DNA from: Planctomycetota bacterium
GTDB taxonomy: Bacteria; Planctomycetota; Phycisphaerae; Phycisphaerales; Zrk34
Direction of reading: 5' to 3'
Assembly (NCBI GenBank): GCA_016125255.1
Contig: WGMD01000026.1
Coordinates: forward strand, 62,001 to 126,000
Length of the DNA stretch: 64,000 bases
Position numbers and translations under genes: made by a program. The notes beneath the pieces are model-generated. The model made no database searches. It was not told the DNA's origin and saw only the letters and a program-made list of their open reading frames with translations. Below are positions 1 through 8,540 of the stretch, piece after piece. Positions within the stretch are counted from its first letter, which is position 1; every line of letters starts with the position of its first letter.

Positions 1-688
1 GCTTCTTTTCGGCGTCCGATTTGACGGTCCCCGCCGGCAACGGTTTGTAATCCTTCAGCTCCGACTCGGGGATGAACTTGATCGACACGCTGTTGATGCA
101 ATAGCGCTGGCCCGTCGGCGTCTGCGGGGCGTCGTCGAAAATATGTCCCAGGTGCGACCCGCATCGCGCGCAGGTCACTTCCGTCCGGCGCATGCCGTAC
201 GAATTGTCCGGCGTGAGCACCACGCGATCGCCCGCCGCCGCTGCATAAAACGCCGGCCAGCCGCAACCGCTGTTGAACTTCGTCTTGGACATGAAAAGGA
301 TCTGCCCGCAAGCCGCGCACGCATACGCGCCCGGCTCGAAGTACTCGTCATACTTGTTTGTGAACGGCCGCTCCGTGCCCTTCTCCCGCAGCACATGATA
401 CTGCTCGGGCGTGAGCACCTTCTGCCATTCCTCTTCCGTGCGTACCACCTTGTCCGACATGGCGGGCTTCTCCGATGCGGTTGTCGTTTCAGTCGCGGTC
501 GGCTTCTGTGATGTCCCCGGCGTCGGATCGGATACATCCGCCACGGGTTTCGTCGCAGCTTCATCCGGGGCCGCGCTCGCCGTCGGCGGCGGGGCGGTCG
601 AAGTGCCTGAAGTCTGCGTCGGCGCGGTCGTGTCGTTACATGCGACCAGTCCCGCCAGCAATATCGTCAACGTCAGTGCATATTTCAT
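1..688 (-). CDS. msrB: Peptide-methionine (R)-S-oxide reductase MsrB, lipoprotein form, 3' end outside the window
   Basis: MsrB reduces methionine-R-sulfoxide in proteins. Visible motifs are the two zinc CxxC pairs (YACAACG and CARCGSHLGH), the GCGWPAF segment and the catalytic-cysteine segment RYCINSVSIKF. The ATG at 688 opens a signal sequence ending in a lipobox (LVAC, Cys17). About 50 Ser/Thr/Pro/Ala-rich residues follow before the reductase domain, so the enzyme is probably a membrane-anchored protein of the cell envelope. GGGAG lies 7 bases before the start. The reading frame is open at base 1, so the C-terminus lies outside. The family assignment is secure; the location is inferred from the lipobox. 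Confidence 0.93.
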   Translation of the reverse strand, partial: MKYALTLTILLAGLVACNDTTAPTQTSGTSTAPPPTASAAPDEAATKPVADVSDPTPGTSQKPTATETTTASEKPAMSDKVVRTEEEWQKVLTPEQYHVLREKGTERPFTNKYDEYFEPGAYACAACGQILFMSKTKFNSGCGWPAFYAAAAGDRVVLTPDNSYGMRRTEVTCARCGSHLGHIFDDAPQTPTGQRYCINSVSIKFIPESELKDYKPLPAGTVKSDAEKK

Positions 689-735
689 GATGAACTCCCA
701 AAACGCCGCCCCCGCGCATGCGACTATTACGCCGC

Positions 736-741
736 ATTATA
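736..741 (-). promoter_or_regulatory. -10 box for msrB
   Basis: TATAAT reads on the minus strand about 48 bases before the msrB start, overlapping the last codons of the ferredoxin gene. It would give a leader of about 40 bases carrying the GGGAG ribosome site. No good -35 hexamer is visible. Confidence 0.45.
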
Positions 742-1054
742 CCCCCGCGTTCGGGTCATTGACTTTGACCAACCGAATCGCCTTCTCCGGGCACGCCGCC
801 GCGCACAAGCCGCACGCATGACACTCCCCCGGCCGGGCCACCGCCGCCTGCTTGCCCCCATGAAATCGAATTTTCAATCGTGTCATCCACCCCAATTCGC
901 GCAGCCGCTCCGCCTCCACCGTGCGAATCTCAAACACGTCATACGGACACACTAGGGCGCACGCCCCCTTGTTCTCGCACCGCCGCGCATCGACCACGGG
1001 CACAATCCGCCCCGCGATTTCGTCACATGCATCCGCGCCGCGCTGGTTCATCAT
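737..1054 (-). CDS. Small 4Fe-4S dicluster ferredoxin-like protein
   Basis: A 105-aa iron-sulfur protein, presumably an electron carrier. The second cluster motif is canonical (CHACGLCAAACP). The first, CENKGACALVCP, has Lys where the second Cys of CxxCxxCxxxCP would be, so that site has only three in-line cysteines and may hold a 3Fe-4S or otherwise altered cluster. The start at 1054 (Met-Met) is preceded by GAAGAG at good distance; an upstream in-frame start exists without such a site. It lies between fumC and msrB on the same strand. The redox partner cannot be told from the sequence. Confidence 0.85.
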   Translation of the reverse strand: MMNQRGADACDEIAGRIVPVVDARRCENKGACALVCPYDVFEIRTVEAERLRELGWMTRLKIRFHGGKQAAVARPGECHACGLCAAACPEKAIRLVKVNDPNAGV

Positions 1055-1072
1055 GAAAACTCTTCGCACTGA

Positions 1073-1104
1073 CCCACCGAAGCCCACGCTTTCAAAGCGT
1101 GGGT
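1073..1104. repeat. Palindromic intergenic repeat, copy 1
   Basis: A perfect palindrome with 10-base arms around a central C (CCCACGCTTT / AAAGCGTGGG) at 1083-1103, between fumC and the ferredoxin gene. It is preceded by CCCACCGAAG. The 16-base block CCCACCGAAGCCCACG recurs at 16586-16601, before another hairpin. Confidence 0.7.
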
Positions 1105-1116
1105 CTCCTTACTCAC

Positions 1117-2550
1117 TCAACCGCCCGCCACGACGCCTTCCTTCACGCCCGGCTCCGTCATCGACATCGGATCAAGCAGCTCATCCAGTTTCTTCGGATC
1201 CAGCACGCCTTTCTCGAGCGCCACCTGACGCACGGTCTTGCCCTCCTTGTGCGCCTGCTTGGCGATCGCCGCGGCGTTGTCGTACCCGATGACCGGCGCC
1301 AGAGATGTGCACATCGCCAGCGACTGCTCGATCAGTTCCGCGCACCGCTTGCGATCGACTTCGAGTCCGTCGATGAGATTCTCACGGAAGACGTCGGCCG
1401 CGCGGGCCAGCAGTTTGATCGACTCGTTGAGGTTCCGGCTGATCATCGGCATCGCCACGTTCAGATCGATCAGCGATCCGACGCCGCCGAATCCGCCGTA
1501 GGTGATCGCCGCGTCGTTGCCGATGACCTGACACGCGACTTGCACGACCGACTCGCAGATGACGGGGTTGACCTTGCCGGGCATGATCGACGAACCGGGC
1601 TGAATCGCCGGGAGAATCAGCTCGCCGACCCCGCAGCGGGGGCCCGAGCCGAGCCAGCGGATATCGTTGGCGATCTTCGAGAAACTGACGGCGATCGTCT
1701 TGAGCATGCCCGACGCTTCGACGACCGCGTCGCGCGTCGCCTGCGCCTCAAAGTGATTGCGCGCTTCGCGGAAGCGCACCTTCGTCATCTTCGAAAGCGT
1801 GTCGCACACCAGTCCGGAGAATTTCGGATGCGTGTTGAGCCCGGTGCCCACGGCCGTCCCGCCCAGCGCCAGTTCGCTCATGCCCGTGATCGCCTGATCG
1901 GTGCGCTCAATCGCATAAGCGACCTGAGCCGCGTAACCGGAGAACTCCTGCCCGACGCGGATCGGCGTGGCGTCCTGAAGATGCGTTCGGCCGATCTTGA
2001 CGATCTTGTCCCACTTCTTCGCCTTCGCCGAAAGCGACTTGTGCAGCTTCGTCAGCGCCGGGCGGAGTTGATCCTTCAAAAGCAGCACGGCCGCGATGTG
2101 CATCGCCGTCGGGAACGTGTCGTTGGACGACTGGCCGTAGTTGACATGATCATTGGGATGCACGGGGTCTTTCGACCCGATCGCCTTGCCCGCGGCCAGC
2201 GAGCAGAGGTTGGCGATGACTTCGTTGGCGTTCATGTTCGTCGATGTGCCCGAGCCGGTCTGAAAGACGTCGACGGGGAAGTGGGCGTCGTGCTTGCCCG
2301 CCGCGACTTCCATCGACGCCGCGCGGATCAGCGCCGCGATGCGCGGCTTGACCGTGCCCAGCTTCCTGTTCGCATCGGCGCACGCCGCCTTGAGCAGGCC
2401 GAACGCGTGAATCACCTCCGCCGGCACCGGCTGCCCGCTGACCGGAAAGTTGAGCACCGCCCGCTGCGTCGACGCCCCATAGAGCGCCTCGCCCGGGACC
2501 GTCATCTCGCCCATCGAATCCTTCTCAATACGCGTCGTGGACTTGGCCAT
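1117..2550 (-). CDS. fumC: Class II fumarate hydratase
   Basis: Converts fumarate to malate in the TCA cycle, in the cytoplasm, as a homotetramer. The 477-aa length is normal for FumC. The family signature GSSIMPGKVNP is present, as are SGTSTNMNANEV, RTHLQDATP and the substrate-site region GLNTHPKF. The start at ATG 2550 is supported by AAGGA ten bases upstream; a longer TTG-initiated reading at 2568 overlaps that site and is less likely. The gene stands alone between two inverted repeats. Confidence 0.96.
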   Translation of the reverse strand: MAKSTTRIEKDSMGEMTVPGEALYGASTQRAVLNFPVSGQPVPAEVIHAFGLLKAACADANRKLGTVKPRIAALIRAASMEVAAGKHDAHFPVDVFQTGSGTSTNMNANEVIANLCSLAAGKAIGSKDPVHPNDHVNYGQSSNDTFPTAMHIAAVLLLKDQLRPALTKLHKSLSAKAKKWDKIVKIGRTHLQDATPIRVGQEFSGYAAQVAYAIERTDQAITGMSELALGGTAVGTGLNTHPKFSGLVCDTLSKMTKVRFREARNHFEAQATRDAVVEASGMLKTIAVSFSKIANDIRWLGSGPRCGVGELILPAIQPGSSIMPGKVNPVICESVVQVACQVIGNDAAITYGGFGGVGSLIDLNVAMPMISRNLNESIKLLARAADVFRENLIDGLEVDRKRCAELIEQSLAMCTSLAPVIGYDNAAAIAKQAHKEGKTVRQVALEKGVLDPKKLDELLDPMSMTEPGVKEGVVAGG

Positions 2551-2629
2551 CGCAGTCGCATCCTTCAAAAAAGTGTACGTTTCAGGGAGAAACAGCTTAT
2601 CCGTCCCGGTGGCGCGTGCAAGTGTCCGA

Positions 2630-2697
2630 CGTTCAGCCGCGTATCGAAGGCGAGCGCTTTAGCGATGAAGCGCTTACCTTCGGTTCGCGGCTGAACG
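2630..2697. repeat. Inverted repeat between fumC and the SPOR lipoprotein gene
   Basis: Perfect 12-base arms CGTTCAGCCGCG (2630-2641) and CGCGGCTGAACG (2686-2697) enclose 44 bases that contain an internal AGCGCTT/AAGCGCTT pairing. A related block occurs at 8301-8335. It could be a transcript 3' structure or a dispersed repeat. Confidence 0.6.
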
Positions 2698-2701
2698 AAA
2701 A

Positions 2702-3409
2702 TCAATGATCCGCCTGCGTCACGACCACATCTTTGCGCCCCAGCTTCGTCCGCGCTTCGAGCGCGCTGGCGTACGACCCGAATTCGCCGGCCTGCACGAC
2801 GTACAGAACCCGCCCGTTGATGTTCGTCGTGATGACCTGCGGCTCGATCCGAAGCGCCGCCAGTGCGGTTCGCACATCCCGCGCCCGCTGCTCCGCATTG
2901 CCCTGCGAACTGTACGCGCCGAACTGGAGCGTGAACGCCGTCGTGCCCATCGCTTGTCGCACCGATTCGCGGAACCGCCCGTCGCGCGATGTGCTGATCG
3001 CCAGACTCAGATGCGACCGGGCCGACCCCCATCGCCCGAGCTTCTGCTCCGTCATGCCCAGATGGTAATACGCCTGCGCCAGGTCCTCGCCGTGCAGTTT
3101 CGTGACCGCCGACTGAAAGTAACCGATCGCGCGGTCATGCTGGGCGCGCTTGGCGTAGATCAGGCCCAGCACCGCGTTGGACGGACCGGCGACATCGCCG
3201 TCGCTGCTCGATGTCAGCGGCGAAAGAATCGTCATCGCCTGCGCCTCGTTGCCGGCGCGATAGGCGTTGAGCCCGTTGTTGAGCTGTTCGGTCGCGCTGT
3301 TGCCGCTCGTCTTGGGCGTCGATTCGCAGCCGCTTGCGAGCATCAACATGCACAGACACGCAAGCGTGAAACCGAGCCGCATGGTCGTGGTCGCAGGGGT
3401 GTTGTTCAT
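2702..3409 (-). CDS. TPR-SPOR lipoprotein
   Basis: A 235-aa predicted lipoprotein. A signal peptide ends at a lipobox-like ASGC. Residues about 35-140 hold tetratricopeptide-like helices (NAYRAGNEAQAM, AYYHLGMTEQKLGRW). Residues about 155-235 form a SPOR domain, beginning FTLQFGAYSS and ending in the typical YVVQAGEFGSYASA. SPOR domains bind glycan strands lacking stem peptides, so a role at the septum or cell wall is likely. The long open frame that continues upstream on this strand is only the complement of the ligase gene, so I start at ATG 3409; ATG 3382 is an alternative. Confidence 0.82.
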   Translation of the reverse strand: MNNTPATTTMRLGFTLACLCMLMLASGCESTPKTSGNSATEQLNNGLNAYRAGNEAQAMTILSPLTSSSDGDVAGPSNAVLGLIYAKRAQHDRAIGYFQSAVTKLHGEDLAQAYYHLGMTEQKLGRWGSARSHLSLAISTSRDGRFRESVRQAMGTTAFTLQFGAYSSQGNAEQRARDVRTALAALRIEPQVITTNINGRVLYVVQAGEFGSYASALEARTKLGRKDVVVTQADH

Positions 3410-3508
3410 GAGGTGGGATTCCGGGATTCCGGGGAATTGCGGGGGCAACTTGAGTGAACCGGCATCGGGAGAGTATTGTAGCGGATGCGTCGGTGATGTC
3501 ACCCGTTC

Positions 3509-4990
3509 ATGCGTGAGGCGATCGCCTTGTACACGATTCTCTGGCCCATCCTCCGCCGCGCGATGGTTCATCCGCTGCGCACCGCGGTCATCGACGACCT
3601 GCGCACCTGGCGCTACATCGACCTCGTCGGCGGGGCGATGCACCTGGCGGAGAAGATCGAAACGCGCTCCGGCGCAACGCGCATCGGCGTGATGCTGCCG
3701 ACGAGCGGAGCGTTCGCGATGGCGACCCTCGCCGCTTGGATCCTCGGGCGCGTCGTCGTGCCCATCAACTACCTCCTCGGCGACGAGGAGCGGCAATACA
3801 TCATCGACAACGCCGAGCTGGACCTGGTCATCACCGCCGGCCCGATGCTCGAATTCCTCGGAAAACGACCGGAAAATGTGACGCTTCTTCAACTCGACAA
3901 GCTGCGCTTCGAGGGCGTGCCCCCGCTGCGGCTCCCGGCGATCGCGGGGGCGGACGACGTGGCGGTGATTCTCTACACATCGGGCACGAGCGGCAAACCC
4001 AAGGGCGTCATGCTCACGCATCGCAACTTCCGCTCCAACATCGAAGACTGCGCCAAGCGCATCGAACTCACCAGCGCCGATTGTTTCCTCGGCGTTTTGC
4101 CGCAGTTTCACAGTTTCGGGCTCACGGGGCTGACGCTTCTGCCATTGGCGGTCGGATCGCGCGTCGTGTACACCGCGCGTTTCGTGCCCAAGAAGATGAT
4201 CGAGCTCATTCGCAAGCACAAGCCGGACATCTTCATGGCGATCCCGTCGATGTACGGCGCGCTGATGAGCGTCAAGGACGCCGGGCCGGACGACATGCGT
4301 TCGATCAAGCTGGCGGTGAGCGGGGGCGAACCTTTGCCGCGCGACATCGCCGACCGCTTCCGCGAGCGCTTCGATCTGCCGATCCGCGAAGGGTACGGGC
4401 TCACCGAAACGTCGCCCGTCGTCTCGCTCAACACGCTCACCCATCACCGCGACGGCTCCGTCGGCAAACTGCTGGCGCGCAACAGCGTGAAGATTCTCGA
4501 TGAGCGGGGGCGCGACTTGCCGGTCAATGCGGAGGGCGAAGTGGCGATCGCCGGGCCGAACATCATGGCCGGTTACTTCAAGCTGCCCAACCTGACCGCG
4601 CAGGTCATCCGTGACGACGGCTACTTCCTCACTGGCGACTGGGGCAAGATGGACGACGAGGGCTTCCTCTACATCACCGGTCGCAAGAAGGAAATGCTCA
4701 TCATCGCCGGGGAAAACGTCTTCCCGCGCGAGATCGAGGAAGTGCTCAATCGTCATCCGAGCGTGCGCGAGTCGGCGGTGGTCGGACGCATGGACCCGAT
4801 GCGCGGCGAAGTGCCGGTGGCGTTCGTCGAATTGGAAGAGGATGCAGGTTTCGACGAGCCGGCGCTGCGGCAATTCTGTCGCGAGCATCTGGCGGGCTTC
4901 AAGGTGCCGCGCGAGATTCGGCATATCGATAAACTGCCGCGCAATGCGATGGGCAAAGTCCTGCGTCGCGCCCTGCGCGAGCACCTATGA
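3509..4990 (+). CDS. AMP-dependent acyl-CoA synthetase/ligase
   Basis: A 493-aa adenylate-forming enzyme that activates a carboxylic acid, probably a fatty acid, with ATP and CoA. The P-loop-like motif ILYTSGTSGKPKGV lies at about residue 155. GYGLTETSP, YFLTGDWGKMDDEGFLYITGR and the C-terminal catalytic-lysine region LPRNAMGKVLRRAL are all present. The N-terminus is short compared with full-length long-chain ligases, but no core motif is missing. The stop lies 15 bases before the ThuA gene, suggesting a two-gene operon. The substrate cannot be assigned. Confidence 0.9.
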   Translation: MREAIALYTILWPILRRAMVHPLRTAVIDDLRTWRYIDLVGGAMHLAEKIETRSGATRIGVMLPTSGAFAMATLAAWILGRVVVPINYLLGDEERQYIIDNAELDLVITAGPMLEFLGKRPENVTLLQLDKLRFEGVPPLRLPAIAGADDVAVILYTSGTSGKPKGVMLTHRNFRSNIEDCAKRIELTSADCFLGVLPQFHSFGLTGLTLLPLAVGSRVVYTARFVPKKMIELIRKHKPDIFMAIPSMYGALMSVKDAGPDDMRSIKLAVSGGEPLPRDIADRFRERFDLPIREGYGLTETSPVVSLNTLTHHRDGSVGKLLARNSVKILDERGRDLPVNAEGEVAIAGPNIMAGYFKLPNLTAQVIRDDGYFLTGDWGKMDDEGFLYITGRKKEMLIIAGENVFPREIEEVLNRHPSVRESAVVGRMDPMRGEVPVAFVELEEDAGFDEPALRQFCREHLAGFKVPREIRHIDKLPRNAMGKVLRRALREHL

Positions 4991-5005
4991 TGGAGCGAGT
5001 TGCGT

Positions 5006-5740
5006 ATGACGATCCATGTCACGATCTGGAATGAGTACCGCCACGAAAAGCAGGACGAGCGCGTGCGTGCGGTCTATCCCAACGGCATGCACGCGGCGAT
5101 CCGCGAGGGCATCGAAGGCCTGCTCGGCGACGGCGTCAGCGTGCGCTGCGCCACGCTCGACGAACCGGAGCACGGCCTGAGCGAATCCGTGCTCGCGAGG
5201 ACCGAGGTGCTCATCTGGTGGGGCCACAAGGCGCACAACGAAGTCAACGACGACATCGTCGCGCGCGTGCACAAGCGCGTGCTCGAAGGCATGGGGCTGA
5301 TCGTGCTGCACTCGGGACACTACTCGAAGATCTTCAAGCGGCTCATGGGCACCGGCTGCGGTCTACGATGGCGCGAGGCGGGGGAGATGGAGCGCGTATG
5401 GGTCGTCGATCCGTCGCATCCGATCACCGACGGGCTCGACGCCTGCTTCGAGCTGCCGCACACCGAAATGTACGGCGAGCACTTCGACATCCCCGCGCCC
5501 GATGCGCTGGTATTCATCAGTTGGTACGCCGGCGGCGAGGTGTTCCGCTCCGGCTGCTGCTGGAAGCGCGGCAAAGGCCGCGTGTTCTACTTCGCCCCGG
5601 GGCACGAGACGTATCCGATCTATTTCGATCCCAACATCCGCCGCGTCATCGCCAACGCCGTCTGCTGGGCGCGCCAATCGTCATCGACGCCGTATCGTCA
5701 CGATGCGGTGAACATCAAGGAGCCGCCCAATCCATTTTGA
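5006..5740 (+). CDS. ThuA-like domain protein
   Basis: A 244-aa protein of the ThuA-like (class I glutamine amidotransferase-like fold) family, common in planctomycetes and linked to sugar utilisation. Recognisable segments are [11 protein letters not shown] at the start, [27 protein letters not shown] and [13 protein letters not shown] 5006 has GGAG about ten bases upstream. The preceding ligase gene ends at 4990, so co-transcription is likely. The exact substrate is unknown. Confidence 0.85.
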   Translation: MTIHVTIWNEYRHEKQDERVRAVYPNGMHAAIREGIEGLLGDGVSVRCATLDEPEHGLSESVLARTEVLIWWGHKAHNEVNDDIVARVHKRVLEGMGLIVLHSGHYSKIFKRLMGTGCGLRWREAGEMERVWVVDPSHPITDGLDACFELPHTEMYGEHFDIPAPDALVFISWYAGGEVFRSGCCWKRGKGRVFYFAPGHETYPIYFDPNIRRVIANAVCWARQSSSTPYRHDAVNIKEPPNPF

Positions 5741-5752
5741 GGGTGCGATTTG

Positions 5753-5832
5753 ACGAGCCGCGACCGTCAGGGAGCGGTCGGACCCGGTTCCATCTGCGGC
5801 GCCGCGACCGCTCCCTGACGGTCGCGGCTCGT
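5753..5832. repeat. Long perfect inverted repeat between convergent genes
   Basis: Arms 5753-5780 and 5805-5832 are perfect 28-base reverse complements separated by 24 bases; the arm begins ACGAGCCGCGACCGTCAGGG. It lies between the ends of the ThuA gene and the HAD gene, so the RNA from either side would form a very stable hairpin. There is no U tract, so it is either a bidirectional mRNA end structure or a dispersed repeat. Confidence 0.8.
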
Positions 5833-5863
5833 GAAGAAGACCGATGGCATCTGCCCTGAAGGA

Positions 5864-6562
5864 TCAGTGCTGGTGCGGGTTGGACATGCCCAGTAGTTCC
5901 CAGATCGCCGTCGGGTCGGCGAGGTCGGGGAGGGCGAGGTCGGCGCCGGCGTCGAGGAGTTCGGCGGTGGAGTAGGGACCGGTGGCGACGCCGACGGCGA
6001 GGCAGTTGTTGGATTTGGCGGCGTCGATGTCCTTGGGTGTGTCGCCGATGAGCATCACATCATTGGGGAGCACGGGGCGGGCGTGGAGCTTTTCGTAGCG
6101 GGCGAGTGCGACGGGGACCATGCCGGGGCGCGTGTTCGCATCGTCGCCGAAGGCGCCGACGGCGAAGATGTCGGGGTCGATGCCGGCGGCTCGGAGTTTG
6201 ACGGGGGTGGTGCGGGCGTAGTTGCCGGTGAGGATGCCGAGGGTGATGCCGGCGTGGCGATGCATCTCGTCGAGCAGTTCGATGACGCCGGGCAGAATGC
6301 GGACGCCGGCGGCGAGTTCTTCGGCGAGCAGTCGATGGTATGCCTCTGCGAACGAGGCGTGATTGGCGTCATTGAGTTCGACGCCGCAGCGGCCGGCGGC
6401 GGCGGCGAACAGGAGCGGGTCGAGTCCGCCGGCGGAGACGATGCCGTCGAAGTGGAAACCGTCGCCGAAGAGTCCGGCCCCGGCGCGCGCCATGGCGCGC
6501 ATGCCGGCGCCTTGCGTCGAGAGCATCGTTCCGTCGAGATCGAAGAGCACGAGTTTGGACAT
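5864..6562 (-). CDS. HAD-family phosphatase, phosphoglycolate phosphatase-like
   Basis: A 232-aa haloacid dehalogenase-type hydrolase. Motif I is LVLFDLDGT (nucleophile Asp8), motif II is in GILTGNYA, and motif IV is VMLIGDTPKDIDAA. The helical cap sits between motifs I and II. The family dephosphorylates small metabolites; the substrate is not evident. It is divergent from bolA with only 35 bases between the two starts. A -10-like TAAAAT (6574-6569) sits so close that the mRNA would begin at or next to the ATG. Confidence 0.88.
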   Translation of the reverse strand: MSKLVLFDLDGTMLSTQGAGMRAMARAGAGLFGDGFHFDGIVSAGGLDPLLFAAAAGRCGVELNDANHASFAEAYHRLLAEELAAGVRILPGVIELLDEMHRHAGITLGILTGNYARTTPVKLRAAGIDPDIFAVGAFGDDANTRPGMVPVALARYEKLHARPVLPNDVMLIGDTPKDIDAAKSNNCLAVGVATGPYSTAELLDAGADLALPDLADPTAIWELLGMSNPHQH

Positions 6563-6568
6563 ATCCCG

Positions 6569-6588
6569 ATTTTATTCGGCCATATAAT
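6569..6588. promoter_or_regulatory. Divergent, apparently leaderless promoter pair for the HAD gene and bolA
   Basis: TATAAT at 6583-6588 faces bolA (start 6598). TAAAAT at 6574-6569 faces the HAD gene (start 6562). With a start site about seven bases after the hexamer, both transcripts would begin within 0-3 bases of their start codons. No Shine-Dalgarno sequence precedes either gene. Confidence 0.5.
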
Positions 6589-6597
6589 GCCCGGACC

Positions 6598-6858
6598 ATG
6601 AATCAGAGCACGCCCGAAAAAATCCGCCGCCGGCTCACCGAGGCGCTGCATCCGACGTCGCTCGACATCGAAGATCAGAGTCATCTGCATGCCGGTCACG
6701 CCGGGGCGCGCGAATCGGGGGGCGGACATTATGTCGTGACGCTTGCGTCGCCGGCGTTTGAGGGCAAGTCGCGGATGCAGAAACATCAGATGGTGTACGC
6801 GGCGCTGGGCGAGATGATGCAGCGGGAGATTCATGCGCTGAGCATTCGGGTGGAGTGA
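6598..6858 (+). CDS. bolA: BolA family protein
   Basis: An 86-aa protein with the BolA signature: IEDQSHLHAGHAGARESGGG, then HYVVTLASPAFEGKSRMQKHQMVYAAL. The invariant His of the SHLHAGH stretch is kept. BolA proteins work with monothiol glutaredoxins in Fe-S cluster handling and also affect cell shape. No glutaredoxin is nearby. There is no Shine-Dalgarno sequence; TATAAT lies nine bases before the ATG. Confidence 0.93.
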   Translation: MNQSTPEKIRRRLTEALHPTSLDIEDQSHLHAGHAGARESGGGHYVVTLASPAFEGKSRMQKHQMVYAALGEMMQREIHALSIRVE

Positions 6859-6884
6859 AGTGCGAAGCCGCCATGGCGGCGCGG

Positions 6885-6911
6885 TACAATCGGGGCGTCA
6901 CCTCAAGGAGG
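6885..6911 (+). promoter_or_regulatory. -10 box and ribosome site of gdhA
   Basis: TACAAT at 6885-6890 is a plausible -10 box. AAGGAGG at 6905-6911 is an ideal ribosome site six bases before ATG 6918 and fixes that start over upstream in-frame alternatives. No clear -35 hexamer is seen. Confidence 0.5.
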
Positions 6912-6917
6912 CATTTC

Positions 6918-8285
6918 ATGGGCAAGTCCAAGGCGGCGGGGGCGGCGTCGAAAGAGGTCAAGGCGTTCATGCAGGGCCTGCGCAAGCGCAATCCGTACGA
7001 GACGGAGTTTCAGCAGGCGGTCGAGGAATTCGTCGAGACGGTGATGCCGTTCGTGCAGGATCATCCGGTGTATCAGCAGGCGCAGATACTGGAGCGCATG
7101 ACGGAGCCGGACCGGATCATTATTTTTCGCGTGACATGGGAGGACGATGCGGGGAACATCCGGGCGAATCGGGCGTGGCGCGTGCAGTTCAACAATTCGA
7201 TCGGGCCTTACAAAGGGGGCATGCGGTTTCATCCGACGGTGACGCAGTCGGTGCTGAAGTTTCTGGGGTTTGAGCAATGTTTCAAGAATGCGCTGACGGG
7301 ATTGCCGATGGGCGGGGCGAAGGGCGGGGCGAATTTCAACCCCAAGGGCAAGAGCGATCGGGAAGTCATGCGGTTCTGTCAGAGCTTGATGATCGAACTG
7401 CATCGGCACATCGGCGAGGACACCGACGTGCCTGCGGGGGACATCGGCGTGGGCGGGCGCGAGATCGGATACATGTTCGGGCAGTACAAGCGCCTCGAAA
7501 ACCGCTTCACCGGCACGCTCACCGGCAAGGGGCTGACCTTCGGCGGATCGCTGGTGCGGACGGAGGCGACGGGTTACGGCGCGGTGTATTTCACGGAGAA
7601 CATGCTCAATCACGCCGGCGACTCGATCAAGGGCAAGACCGTCGTCATCAGCGGGTCGGGCAATGTGGCGACATACGCGGCGGAGAAGGCGATGCAGCTC
7701 GGCGGCAAAGTCGTGACGATGTCCGACTCGGACGGGTCGATTCACGATCCGAAGGGCATGACGATGGAGAAACTCGCGTTCATCAAGGAATTGAAAGAGG
7801 TCCGTCGCGGGCGGATCAGTGAATATGCGGACAAGTACAAGTGCCAGTACATGGAGGGCAAGACACCCTGGGGCGTTAAGTGCGAGGTGGCGATGCCTTG
7901 CGCGACGCAGAATGAACTGGACCTGGAGGATGCGAAGGCGCTGGTGAAGAACGGGTGCCGGGTCGTGTCGGAAGGGGCGAACATGCCCAGCACGCTCGAT
8001 GCGGCGCGGTACTTTGATGAGAAGCGGATTCTGTATGCGCCGGGGAAGGCGGCGAACGCGGGGGGTGTGGCGGTGTCGGGATTGGAGCAGTCGCAGAATG
8101 CGCTGCGCATTTCGTGGAGCCGGGAGGAAGTCGATGAGCGGCTTCACGTGATCATGAAGAACATTCACGAGCAATGCGTCCGCTACGGCGGCGGGGAGAA
8201 CGAGCACATCAACTACGTCAAAGGCGCGAACATCGCGGGGTTCAAGAAGGTGGCGGATGCGATGTTGGCGTACGGGGTGGTTTGA
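6918..8285 (+). CDS. gdhA: Glutamate dehydrogenase, hexameric NADP-type
   Basis: Interconverts glutamate with 2-oxoglutarate and ammonium. The 455-aa length fits the hexameric GdhA class. Substrate-site segments are GGMRFHP, the catalytic-lysine segment LPMGGAKGG and DVPAGDIGVGGREIGYM. The Rossmann nucleotide site is VVISGSGNVATYA. The C-terminus keeps KAANAGGVAVSGLEQSQN. The NADP preference is inferred from similarity to the biosynthetic enzymes. The start is set by a strong AAGGAGG site. It appears to be transcribed alone. Confidence 0.96.
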   Translation: MGKSKAAGAASKEVKAFMQGLRKRNPYETEFQQAVEEFVETVMPFVQDHPVYQQAQILERMTEPDRIIIFRVTWEDDAGNIRANRAWRVQFNNSIGPYKGGMRFHPTVTQSVLKFLGFEQCFKNALTGLPMGGAKGGANFNPKGKSDREVMRFCQSLMIELHRHIGEDTDVPAGDIGVGGREIGYMFGQYKRLENRFTGTLTGKGLTFGGSLVRTEATGYGAVYFTENMLNHAGDSIKGKTVVISGSGNVATYAAEKAMQLGGKVVTMSDSDGSIHDPKGMTMEKLAFIKELKEVRRGRISEYADKYKCQYMEGKTPWGVKCEVAMPCATQNELDLEDAKALVKNGCRVVSEGANMPSTLDAARYFDEKRILYAPGKAANAGGVAVSGLEQSQNALRISWSREEVDERLHVIMKNIHEQCVRYGGGENEHINYVKGANIAGFKKVADAMLAYGVV

Positions 8286-8300
8286 ACGCGGGGGGAGGAG

Positions 8301-8335
8301 GAAGCGCTCGCCGCTGGCTCGCGGCTAAACGGGGG
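8301..8335. repeat. Dispersed repeat block downstream of gdhA
   Basis: GAAGCGCTCGCCGCTGGCTC followed by GCGGCTAAACG closely resembles parts of the repeat at 2630-2697 (GCGAGCGCTT, CGCGGCTGAACG). The rest of 8286-8540 holds only upstream DNA of the heat-shock gene. It includes a small dyad GCGCTT-N5-AAGCGC at 8426-8442, which is not the CIRCE operator. Confidence 0.5.
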
Positions 8336-8540
8336 AGGGCTGTCATATTTGCAAGCGACGGGCGGGAATTGTCAAAACGGCAGTTGGGGGCGGATGGTCT
8401 GATTTTACAAATATCGGAATTGACGGCGCTTAGGTCAAGCGCGTTTTGGCATGCCGTTTGAACAGGGTTGGTCGGTCGTCACAAAGATCGGCCTGTGCGA
8501 CCGCGTCATGGATATTGGCCGATCGTAAGGAGCGATTGAC

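Noticed and set aside
1099-2694. A 531-codon open frame on the plus strand
   Set aside because: It lies opposite fumC and has the RRH/DRR-rich composition of a shadow frame.
2702-4984. A 760-codon open frame on the minus strand
   Set aside because: Only its last 235 codons (from 3409) are a real gene. The rest is the complement of the acyl-CoA ligase and has an Arg/His/Asp-rich composition typical of antisense frames in GC-rich DNA.
8286-8540. CIRCE (HrcA) operator upstream of hsp20
   Set aside because: The only dyad is GCGCTT-N5-AAGCGC, unlike TTAGCACTC-N9-GAGTGCTAA.
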